Assembly: GCA_041493035.1 (NCBI GenBank)
Contig: JBGPYB010000116.1
Coordinates: forward strand, 1-14,932
Direction: 5' to 3'
Length of the DNA stretch: 14,932 nt
DNA from: JBGPYB01 sp041493035
Lineage (GTDB): Bacteria; Acidobacteriota; Vicinamibacteria; Fen-336
Part shown: one piece after another, positions 1-6,099 of the stretch
Layout of the letters: every line of letters begins with the position of its first letter
Numbering within the stretch: the first letter of the stretch is position 1
The notes under the pieces: model-generated
What the model saw: the letters and a program-made list of their open reading frames with translations, nothing else
What the model was told of the DNA's origin: nothing
Database searches by the model: none
Position numbers and translations under genes: made by a program

Positions 1-1092
1 CCCGCGGTGCAGATGCCGGCGGTGACTCGCTTCGTCGACGGCAGCGGGCCCATCTTCGGCGGCGGCCTCTTCCCCTTTTGCTTCATCGTCATCGCCTGCG
101 GCGCCATCTCGGGCTTTCATTCCCTGATTTGCAGCGGGACGACGCCGCGCTTCGTGGACCGCGAGAGTGACATGCGGGTGGTGGGCTACGGCGCCATGCT
201 CACCGAGAGCTTCGTCGGCGTGATGTCGCTGATCGCGGCGGTGACGCTCGTTCCCGGCGTCTACCTTGCGATGAACATCCCGGCGCCGCCGGGGGCCAAC
301 CGCGATGGGACGTTGCCGGCGGCGGTGGCGACGCAGTTCACGGAGAAGGTCTCGGCCTACGGTCCCGCGTTCCGGATCACGCCCGGGGACATGGAGGCGC
401 TCGCGGCGCAGATGGAGGAAAAGTCCCTCTACAACCGTGCCGGCGGCGGTCCGTCTCTGGCCGTGGGGATGGCGCGCATCTTCTCGAACACCCTCGGCGG
501 TGCCTGGGCGGCCTTCTGGTACCACTTCGCCATCATGTTCGAGGCGGTCTTCATCCTGACGGTCCTCGACTCGGGGACTCGCGTCATCCGCTTCGTGGTG
601 CAGGAGCTCTTCGACGACATCGCGGTCCTCCGCGGGAGAGGCGCCGCACCGCGCCGCCTCCCCATCTGGGTCACGAGCGTCCTGGCCGTCGTCGGATGGG
701 GGCTGATCCTTTCGTGGGGGATCGTCGACCGCGAGGGCGGGACCCGCGCCCTCATCCGGATGTTCGGCACGGCGAACCAGCTCCTGGCCGTGATCGCCCT
801 GGCCTTGGCGACGGTCGTGATGTTGAAGCGGCATCGACGATACGCCTGGGTGACTGCGGTGCCCATGACCATCGTGAGCACGGTCGTCCTCGTGGCGGCG
901 CTCCAGACGATATTCGCCGCGGACCCCCGCGTCGGCGCGCTGGCCGCGGCGAGAGTGGCGGCCACCACTCGAGCAACCCAGAACGCGTTTCTGACCGCCG
1001 GCCTGACCGGGTTGCTGTTGGGGTTCGTGGTCGCCGTTCTCGCTGCATCGGGGCGGGCGGCCCTCTCCGGCGCCGCCCCAAAGGAGAGTTGA
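1..1092 (+). CDS. cstA: Carbon starvation protein CstA, C-terminal part (5' end outside window)
   Basis: The reading frame is open from base 1 to a TGA at 1090-1092, so this is the C-terminal part of a longer gene. About 360 residues are visible against roughly 550-700 in full CstA proteins. Family-typical stretches include the segment with IACGAISGFHSLICSGT near residue 30 and FGTANQLLAVIALALATVV in the second half. Several hydrophobic spans alternate with short loops, as in an inner-membrane transporter. CstA proteins import peptides or pyruvate during carbon limitation; the substrate here is not determinable. The stop overlaps the start of the next small gene by one base (TGATG), with a Shine-Dalgarno (AAAGGAG, 1080-1086) inside the last cstA codons. 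The family call is secure. The start lies outside the window. Confidence 0.93.
   Translation, partial: PAVQMPAVTRFVDGSGPIFGGGLFPFCFIVIACGAISGFHSLICSGTTPRFVDRESDMRVVGYGAMLTESFVGVMSLIAAVTLVPGVYLAMNIPAPPGANRDGTLPAAVATQFTEKVSAYGPAFRITPGDMEALAAQMEEKSLYNRAGGGPSLAVGMARIFSNTLGGAWAAFWYHFAIMFEAVFILTVLDSGTRVIRFVVQELFDDIAVLRGRGAAPRRLPIWVTSVLAVVGWGLILSWGIVDREGGTRALIRMFGTANQLLAVIALALATVVMLKRHRRYAWVTAVPMTIVSTVVLVAALQTIFAADPRVGALAAARVAATTRATQNAFLTAGLTGLLLGFVVAVLAASGRAALSGAAPKES
1080..1086 (+). promoter_or_regulatory. Shine-Dalgarno of the CstA-associated mini-gene
   Basis: AAAGGAG lies 5 nt before the ATG at 1092, inside the 3' end of cstA. It is the main sequence evidence that the very short following frame is translated. 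The next gene, hpnD, has no comparable site. Confidence 0.7.
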
Positions 1093-1232
1093 TGGGGCCG
1101 CGCTCTTGCTTGGCGTCGCTCCTGGATTTGCTGCGCGGTCTCTTTGCTTTTCCCGCCCATCGCCTGAGTGGCGAAGCGAACGCCGCCGCCGCGGTCGAGG
1201 CGCGCTACTCTCGACCTCGCCGTTGCTGCTGA
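1092..1232 (+). CDS. Short CstA-associated protein (YbdD/YjiX-like), C-terminal RCC
   Basis: This is a 46-residue frame starting at ATG 1092, whose A is also the last base of the cstA stop. A good Shine-Dalgarno sits 5 nt upstream. The protein ends in VEARYSRPRRCC. E. coli YbdD, the small DUF466 protein encoded after cstA, ends similarly (ARY, then RCC) and is about 65 residues long. The N-terminal hydrophobic stretch (LASLLDLLRGLFAFP) followed by HRLSGE also resembles CstA-linked small proteins as I recall them, some of which carry selenocysteine near the C-terminus. The conserved middle with PDY and H...HP is absent, so this looks like an internally shortened member. Its TGA overlaps the hpnD start (TGATG). 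The function of the family is not well defined; association with CstA is inferred from gene order. Confidence 0.6.
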   Translation: MGPRSCLASLLDLLRGLFAFPAHRLSGEANAAAAVEARYSRPRRCC

Positions 1233-2074
1233 TGGAGACGGCGTCCGACCGCGTCACGCGCCAGAGCGGCACGAGCTTCGACTACGCCTTCCGCATCCTC
1301 CCCGCCCCAAAGCGAAAGGCGATCCACGCTCTCTACTCCTTCTGCCGCGTCGTGGACGACTGCGTCGACGAGAAGGAAGGGGGCGGCGCCGCGGGTCTGG
1401 ACCGCTGGCTCACCGAGGTGGGGCGCTGCTATCAGGGCGCGCCCACGACCGATATCGGACGCGACCTCGCCCTGGCCCTCGGGCGTTTCCCAATCCCGCG
1501 CAGCTCTCTCGAGGAGATCATCGAAGGCTGCCGCATGGACCTGACGACCGCGCGATACGAGACCTTCGATGACCTGAAGGTCTATTGCCGCCGCGTGGCC
1601 TCGGCCGTGGGCCTCGCGAGCATCGAGATCTTCGGGTACACCAACGCGCGGACGCGCGAGTACGCCGCGGAGCTGGGCCTGGCCCTTCAGCTCACAAATA
1701 TCCTTCGGGACGTCGGCAGTGATGCCGTACTGCACCGGATCTACCTCCCTCTCGGGGACCTTTCGCACTTTGGCGTCAGCGAGGCGGCGCTCCTTGCGGC
1801 CGCGAAGGGGGAAGGCGCGCGGCCCACCAGCCTCGCAGCCCTGCTCACGTTCGAGGCGGAGCGGGCGCGGGAGCACTATCGACGCGCGAGCGCTCTCCTG
1901 CCGGCGGAGGATCGGAAGTCCATGACGTCGGCCGAGGTCATGGGCGGCATCTATCGCGCGCTCCTCGAGAAGGTGGTCCGGCAGGGATTTCCCCTGACGC
2001 GCCGCGTCTCTCTTTCGAAGACGCGCAAGGCGTGGATCGCGCTCGTGAAGGCGGCCCGCGGAGCCCTCGCATGA
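1232..2074 (+). CDS. hpnD: Presqualene diphosphate synthase HpnD
   Basis: This 280-residue protein belongs to the squalene/phytoene synthase family. HpnD condenses two farnesyl diphosphates to presqualene diphosphate, the first step of the HpnCDE squalene/hopanoid route. The two Asp-rich Mg-binding motifs are intact: DDCVDE (residues 42-47) and DVGSD (160-164). The stretches SFDYAFRILP near the start and LGLALQLTNILRDVG fit HpnD better than HpnC. A YCRRVASAVG segment (118-127) is also typical. The ATG at 1232 was chosen because it overlaps the preceding TGA and gives the family's usual N-terminus; longer versions in this frame begin inside the mini-gene. No Shine-Dalgarno precedes this ATG, so translation probably depends on coupling to the mini-gene. 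The stop overlaps the hpnE start as ATGA. A plant- or carotenoid-type phytoene synthase is the alternative, but the HpnE neighbour argues against it. Confidence 0.88.
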   Translation: METASDRVTRQSGTSFDYAFRILPAPKRKAIHALYSFCRVVDDCVDEKEGGGAAGLDRWLTEVGRCYQGAPTTDIGRDLALALGRFPIPRSSLEEIIEGCRMDLTTARYETFDDLKVYCRRVASAVGLASIEIFGYTNARTREYAAELGLALQLTNILRDVGSDAVLHRIYLPLGDLSHFGVSEAALLAAAKGEGARPTSLAALLTFEAERAREHYRRASALLPAEDRKSMTSAEVMGGIYRALLEKVVRQGFPLTRRVSLSKTRKAWIALVKAARGALA

Positions 2075-3432
2075 GAGCGGTGGTCGTCGGTGGCGGCTTT
2101 GCCGGCCTCGCCGCGGCCATCGCTCTCCAGGAGCGGCGCCACGACGTGCTCCTTCTCGAACGCCGCGGCGTTCTCGGTGGACGCGCGACTTCGTATCGCG
2201 ACGCCGTGTCCGGCGACGAGGTCGACAATGGCACGCACCTCATGATCGGCGCCTACTCGGCCACTCTCGATTTGATTCGCACCGCCGGGGCGGAAGACCT
2301 GATCCTCGCTCAGGACGACCTGCGTATCGACTACGTCGACGACGAGGGCGTGTCGTCCCTCGATTGCCCGCGACTCGTGGCGCCTCTTCACCTGCTTGCG
2401 GGTCTTCTCGGTCTGCGGGTGCCGTGGCGAGTCCGCTTCGACGCTCTGCGCCTCGGTCTGGCGGTGCGGTTCGGCCACCGCCCCGACGGCATCACGCTCG
2501 CCGAGTACTTCCGACGCACGGGCCAGTCGCCGGAGGCGCGCCGCCTCCTGTGGGACCCCCTGGCCATCGCCATCCTGAACGAGACGCCGGAGCGTGCGGC
2601 GGCGGTCCTTTTCTGGAACGTCTACCGCGAGGCGTTCCTGACGAGCTCCCGCGCGTCACGCCTCGTCTTCTTGAAGCGGGGCTACGGCGCGCTCCACGAG
2701 AGGCTGGGCGCCTATTTCGAGGCCCGCGGTGGGAAGCTGCGCCGGCGCGCACTTGTGGAATCCGTCGAGATCGAGGACGGGCGCGCGGTCCGTGTCCGCT
2801 ATTCCCAGCGCGCCGAGAAGCGCGAGGAGATCCAGCGGGGCAAGCGCGCGGAGACGGTCGTCGTTCCCGCAGAGGCCGTCGTCCTCGCCACTCCCTGGGG
2901 CGCGGTCGGGGGGCTGCTGCCGGAGGCCCTTCGATCAACGCCTCCCTTCGACGGCGTGGCGCGCATCGCCGCGTCGCCGATCGTCTCCATCGAGATGTGG
3001 CTGGACCGGATCGTGGTCGACCGCAGGATGGTGGGGCTGCGCGACAGCGAAGTGGAGTGGGTCTTCGACAAAGGCAGCCTTCACGGCCGCGCCGGTGCGC
3101 CGCAGCATCTCGCCTTCATCGTGAGCGCGGCCTATCGCTGCGTCCCCCGGCCGAATGCGGAACTGGTGGCGGCAGCCGAAGGCGCGCTCCGCCGGTACTT
3201 TCCGGCGATGGCCGGCGCCACCGTAACGCGATCCCTCGTCATGCGCGAACCGGAGGCGACGTTCGCCTCGGACCCGGCGGCGGAGTTGCTGCGGCCGTCG
3301 AATGCGACGCCGGTCGCAGGGTTGTTCCTGGCCGGCGACTGGACGCGCACCGGTCTGCCCGCGACCATCGAGGGCGCTGTGCGGAGTGGCCGTGAGGCCG
3401 CCCGTCTCGTGATGGCGTCGGCCCGGTCGTGA
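2071..3432 (+). CDS. hpnE: Hydroxysqualene dehydroxylase HpnE (FAD-dependent)
   Basis: This is a 453-residue FAD-dependent amine-oxidase/phytoene-desaturase-type protein. HpnE reduces hydroxysqualene to squalene in the HpnC-HpnD-HpnE pathway. The N-terminal dinucleotide-binding motif is VVVGGGFAGLAAAIAL (residues 4-19), followed by a GGRATSY segment near residue 37. The C-terminus has the second FAD-contact motif LFLAGDWTRTGLPATIEGA. Length and both motifs match the family. The ATG at 2071 overlaps the hpnD stop by four bases (ATGA), with a weak GGAG at 2060-2063. A carotenoid desaturase is a possible alternative, but the tight pairing with an HpnD-type synthase favours HpnE. No hpnC is visible. 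The gene ends 6 nt before the stop of a convergent gene. Confidence 0.87.
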   Translation: MRAVVVGGGFAGLAAAIALQERRHDVLLLERRGVLGGRATSYRDAVSGDEVDNGTHLMIGAYSATLDLIRTAGAEDLILAQDDLRIDYVDDEGVSSLDCPRLVAPLHLLAGLLGLRVPWRVRFDALRLGLAVRFGHRPDGITLAEYFRRTGQSPEARRLLWDPLAIAILNETPERAAAVLFWNVYREAFLTSSRASRLVFLKRGYGALHERLGAYFEARGGKLRRRALVESVEIEDGRAVRVRYSQRAEKREEIQRGKRAETVVVPAEAVVLATPWGAVGGLLPEALRSTPPFDGVARIAASPIVSIEMWLDRIVVDRRMVGLRDSEVEWVFDKGSLHGRAGAPQHLAFIVSAAYRCVPRPNAELVAAAEGALRRYFPAMAGATVTRSLVMREPEATFASDPAAELLRPSNATPVAGLFLAGDWTRTGLPATIEGAVRSGREAARLVMASARS

Positions 3433-3439
3433 ACCGGGC
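3421..3439. terminator. Hairpin across the hpnE stop / convergent junction
   Basis: GCCCGGT (3421-3427), loop CGTGA, ACCGGGC (3433-3439) forms a perfect 7-bp stem. It spans the hpnE stop (3430-3432) and touches the stop of the opposing gene (3439-3441). No T-tract follows on either strand, so a classical intrinsic terminator is uncertain. It may protect 3' ends or serve both convergent transcripts. Confidence 0.4.
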
Positions 3440-4674
3440 TAGCGTCGCTCTCGGCGTCCCCGCTTCTCCCTGTTCCGTGCCACACGCGTCTTTGGCCCAT
3501 GCGCTCGGAGCGGGAACTCGTCCATGGGCATATGTCGAACAATTGGCTCCTGCAGGATGCCGAATCGTTTCCGGGCCTCCTGCGCGACCTCCTCGTCCTG
3601 TGCCGTCCATTTGGGCATGTGCAAGTACACGGCGTCGAACGAATATCCTGCGGGGTCGTAGACTTCGGTACCAAGCCCGACAACAGTCGGACAATCCATC
3701 ACCGACGGACCGCGTGCGACCAAGCAGCGCGCCGACAGTTCAGCCACGCGATACCCACGTTCCCAATTGCGCGGAAAGGCGCCAAAGACGTATCCGACTC
3801 CCGAAGGCGACTTTAGGTTCCGCGCTCCGGCTTGCTTCCGGTGCAGCCAATCCAGGCAGCCAGCGCTGAGCACGCGGCGTGCGAATCGATTCTCTGCGGC
3901 CAGAGTTCGAACTACTCTCTCGTGGTCCGAAGACGTGGGGCCGCCCTCCAAACCCATCTCGTAGTCGTCAATGAACGTTTCAATCAGCTTGTCCCACCAA
4001 TAGCTGATGCGGTCTTCCTCCTTACGCGCGAGGAATTCCGGCTTCGACCGCACCTTGTTCCAAATTCCGTCCTCCGCCATGAGAGCGTCAAGTTCGGTCG
4101 GGAGCTTCCGGCCGGCGTGTATATACAAACCAAGAAGATTCTCCTCGCCCTCGCAAATGATTGCGCCGGAAAATGATTCCTTCGCTTCTAGGTAGTCAAG
4201 AAAGTCAGCGGTCGTGTCGAGCTCACCGAGAATCTCGCGCAACGCTTCCTCTTCCATGACATGTACGTAGCCCCTGCCGTCTTTGCCGCCGCCGACAAAT
4301 GGGACGCTACGCTTGCCTCCTGCGGCGACTGCCACAAGATGGACACGTCGGCTCTCGATGGGCGGCAAGTCAACACCATCGGAACCATCGTGACGAATGA
4401 TGCGATTCATCTGGGTCATCTCGCGCTGTGCCCCGCGAAGCTGCGCGACTGATCCATCAACTGCTTCCCGAATCCAACGCTTGGCCGCGACGTCTGGGTC
4501 GGCCTGCTCATTCAAGAGAACTTCCTTAACCGAGAACACGACGACTCGCTTGCCGAACACGAGGAGGACATCGCAGAGTTCGCGGCCATCCGGCCGTCTT
4601 GGATTGGCATAACTCCAGAGGGACAGAAACGACCGACTGCAAAGGTCGAAGACGAGTTCCTCGGAAGGAGTCAT
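3439..4674 (-). CDS. Hypothetical protein with PD-(D/E)XK-nuclease-like N-terminus
   Basis: This is a 411-residue protein of no named family that I recognise. The first 50 residues resemble a PD-(D/E)XK restriction-endonuclease fold: E6 in a predicted helix, then GRELCDVLLVFGKRVVVFSVKE (two strands) with D35 and the S-x-K triplet ending at K50. In the canonical motif the position taken here by S48 is usually D or E, so catalysis is unproven. A Trp-rich segment (ISYWWDKLIETFIDDYEMG) and a strongly basic C-terminal tail (KTRVARNREKRGRRERR) follow. Base composition is clearly lower than the neighbours: 4081-4200 is about 53% GC against 70% at 2401-2460, which suggests recent acquisition. The ATG at 4674 lies 12 nt after the stop of the DUF2071 gene, with no clear Shine-Dalgarno. 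The nuclease assignment is an inference from pattern, not homology search. Confidence 0.6.
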   Translation of the reverse strand: MTPSEELVFDLCSRSFLSLWSYANPRRPDGRELCDVLLVFGKRVVVFSVKEVLLNEQADPDVAAKRWIREAVDGSVAQLRGAQREMTQMNRIIRHDGSDGVDLPPIESRRVHLVAVAAGGKRSVPFVGGGKDGRGYVHVMEEEALREILGELDTTADFLDYLEAKESFSGAIICEGEENLLGLYIHAGRKLPTELDALMAEDGIWNKVRSKPEFLARKEEDRISYWWDKLIETFIDDYEMGLEGGPTSSDHERVVRTLAAENRFARRVLSAGCLDWLHRKQAGARNLKSPSGVGYVFGAFPRNWERGYRVAELSARCLVARGPSVMDCPTVVGLGTEVYDPAGYSFDAVYLHMPKWTAQDEEVAQEARKRFGILQEPIVRHMPMDEFPLRAHGPKTRVARNREKRGRRERR

Positions 4675-4686
4675 CGAAGACGCTCG

Positions 4687-5439
4687 CTACTCTCTAGGGT
4701 CGGTCACGTGTCCAGCCGCTCGCAGCGGCCAGAGGATGACGTCCAAGCGCCGGGCGAAATGAAGTACGGGAGGGTCAGCCGGTAGCACGATGCCCGCGGC
4801 TGCCGCCATGGTATTCGTCGTGATCTCGGCCTTCGCCTCTTGCAGCGGCCACGGCGCGTGGTGGATCTCGCCACGCATGACCTGCCCCTGCGGGCCCAGG
4901 GTGTAGAGGCAATAGCGTTCGGTGAGCCAATGGGCGAGGGATCCCGGCACCGAAAGAGCGACCGTCCCGAGAGGCCGATAGCGCGCCTGTAGCTCCGCTC
5001 TAGGTGCACCGCGATGTGTCCGCCGGCTGGAGTAGACGACCGCGTCACCGTCCGCGTGGCAGGACATGGTCGCGTTCATGTAGGGCAGGTGAAACCAGCG
5101 GGGGGCTGTGGCGACCGCGACCGGGTTCGCGGCGTCGAGGCTCCAAAAGTAGACGCCCGGCTTTCCGCCGACGGTCACGTACGTTCGGACGTTCAGCTCG
5201 GCGAATGCCGAGAGCCACGGCACCGGTGGCAGCCATCGCGCCCGGATTCCGGTCATGCGGAACGGCACCACACCGACCCAGGCGCTGTCATCGAAGCTGT
5301 CCAGTTCCAGGGTGGCCGGCACCAGCGGCCGCAGCGCCTCCGCTGCAATTGGCCAATGCGCAAAGAGCAGATCCCGCCACGTCTGCGCCATGATCCAGGA
5401 CCGTTCCGGGACCGGCCACGGACGATGCGCAGCGTTCAT
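4687..5439 (-). CDS. YqjF family protein (DUF2071)
   Basis: This 250-residue protein has the layout of the YqjF/DUF2071 family (COG3361). It has an N-terminal RPWPVPERSWIMAQTWRDLL, then FAHWPI, a WVGVVPFRM strand, FAELNVRTYV, and GVYFWSLDA. These are the family's hallmark strands; the biochemical role of the family is not established. The ATG at 5439 is preferred over an in-frame start 150 bases further upstream, because the family begins near this point and the upstream part lies inside the toxin gene. The start overlaps the stop of the toxin-like gene as ATGA, so the two are translationally coupled. It is soluble; I see no signal peptide or membrane segment. Why a DUF2071 gene should be coupled to a toxin-antitoxin pair is unclear. 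Confidence 0.8.
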   Translation of the reverse strand: MNAAHRPWPVPERSWIMAQTWRDLLFAHWPIAAEALRPLVPATLELDSFDDSAWVGVVPFRMTGIRARWLPPVPWLSAFAELNVRTYVTVGGKPGVYFWSLDAANPVAVATAPRWFHLPYMNATMSCHADGDAVVYSSRRTHRGAPRAELQARYRPLGTVALSVPGSLAHWLTERYCLYTLGPQGQVMRGEIHHAPWPLQEAKAEITTNTMAAAAGIVLPADPPVLHFARRLDVILWPLRAAGHVTDPRE

Positions 5440-5750
5440 CGGCCGTAGGCGGAATCGTGATCGGGGTGAAGGGACAGGAGCCGCAGGAAGGCGCCGTCTC
5501 GATAACCCACGGCCCGAATTCGTTGGCTGAGGCGAACCGAGTAAGCCTTCTCCCCGTTGGGCGTCCTGATATGGACAATCGCTTCCCATTGGAAACCCGT
5601 GTGCCGATAGAGGGTGCTCCAGTCCAACTCCCGCAAGCGTCGGAGGGCGGCGACGACCTGCTTCAACTCGGGCGCCTCGAGCCGAAAGAAGTCGTCTTGG
5701 AAGTCAGGGCTGTTGAGGTCGAGTCGGACGCGGCTAGCGGGACTGGCCAC
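5436..5750 (-). CDS. RelE/ParE-like toxin of a type II toxin-antitoxin pair
   Basis: This small protein has a C-terminus with the features of RelE/ParE-superfamily toxins: YSVRLSQRIRAVGYRDGAF, then LRLLSLHPDHDSAYGR (final beta strands and the basic/His-Asp tail). An N-terminal helical part with FQDDFFRLEAPELKQVVAAL and LRRLRELDW precedes it. RelE-fold toxins cleave mRNA on ribosomes and ParE-type members inhibit gyrase; which applies is not shown here. I chose the GTG at 5750 (104 residues), overlapping the antitoxin by 17 nt. An ATG at 5834 would give 132 residues but lies 100 nt inside the antitoxin and adds a low-complexity leader. No strong Shine-Dalgarno is seen, as expected for coupled translation. 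The stop overlaps the DUF2071 start. Confidence 0.65.
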   Translation of the reverse strand: MASPASRVRLDLNSPDFQDDFFRLEAPELKQVVAALRRLRELDWSTLYRHTGFQWEAIVHIRTPNGEKAYSVRLSQRIRAVGYRDGAFLRLLSLHPDHDSAYGR

Positions 5751-6033
5751 GTCGGCGTCTCGTCTGCCCTGCTCGCCGCTTGAGGAGGGTGTCGATGTCC
5801 GTCTCTCGGGGCTTCGTTTGGGCGGCCCACGCAAGGCCTCGCTCGATCTTCGACCTGTGCGGTTGCTCCAGTGTCCAGAGCTGGCTCTCGGGCACCATGG
5901 CCACGGCTGTCAGGACGATCGCGCCGTCTTGTCGGCGCTCGACGCGCAGCGTCTTCCCGGCGTAACGCTTGCCGAGGGAGATCTGCCCGCTCTTTCCCAC
6001 CACCTTGATCTCTGCGCCGCTGGCCATCGGCAT
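5734..6033 (-). CDS. AbrB/SpoVT-like antitoxin
   Basis: This is a 99-residue protein. The N-terminal part (IKVVGKSGQISLGKRYAG, then LRVERRQDGAIVLTAV) is a swapped-hairpin AbrB/MazE/SpoVT DNA-binding domain. The C-terminal half (ERGLAWAAQTKPRETDIDTL and a basic tail) matches the antitoxin segment seen in two-gene modules of this type and probably wraps the toxin. Such antitoxins bind their own promoter and neutralise the downstream toxin. The ATG at 6033 is supported by GGAGG (6042-6046) 8 nt upstream; a second ATG at 6027 is less well placed. The stop overlaps the toxin start region. An imperfect direct repeat 20-35 bp upstream is a candidate operator. Confidence 0.75.
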   Translation of the reverse strand: MPMASGAEIKVVGKSGQISLGKRYAGKTLRVERRQDGAIVLTAVAMVPESQLWTLEQPHRSKIERGLAWAAQTKPRETDIDTLLKRRAGQTRRRRGQSR

Positions 6034-6041
6034 TGGTCAAA

Positions 6042-6046
6042 CCTCC
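6042..6046 (-). promoter_or_regulatory. Shine-Dalgarno of the antitoxin gene
   Basis: On the minus strand this reads GGAGG, 8 nt before the ATG at 6033. It is the strongest ribosome-binding site on the minus strand between def and hpnE and fixes the antitoxin start. The following toxin lacks such a site, giving the usual excess of antitoxin translation. Confidence 0.7.
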
Positions 6047-6054
6047 AGGATGCC

Positions 6055-6069
6055 ATCATGCTATCATGC
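6055..6069 (-). repeat. Tandem 7-bp repeat upstream of the antitoxin (candidate operator)
   Basis: On the minus strand the sequence reads GCATGATAGCATGAT, two perfect copies of GCATGAT one base apart, followed by GGCA. It lies between the thyX-like stop and the antitoxin start. AbrB-type antitoxins commonly autoregulate from repeats near their promoter, and CATGAT could also act as a -10 element. The assignment is inference from position. Confidence 0.35.
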
Positions 6070-6099
6070 CAGCCTGCGGCACGCCACACACACGGCCGA

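Noticed and set aside
429..1160. A 243-codon minus-strand frame opposite cstA
   Set aside because: Shadow of cstA; Arg/Ala/Pro-rich with no motif.
1230..1232. Selenocysteine reading of TGA after the TGC TGC of the mini-gene
   Set aside because: The tail already ends in RCC, as in Cys-type relatives, and the TGA forms the overlap with the hpnD start. I see no supporting conserved continuation.
4687..5589. A 300-residue start of the DUF2071 gene
   Set aside because: The first 50 residues lie inside the toxin gene and are unlike the family. The ATG at 5439 overlaps the toxin stop.
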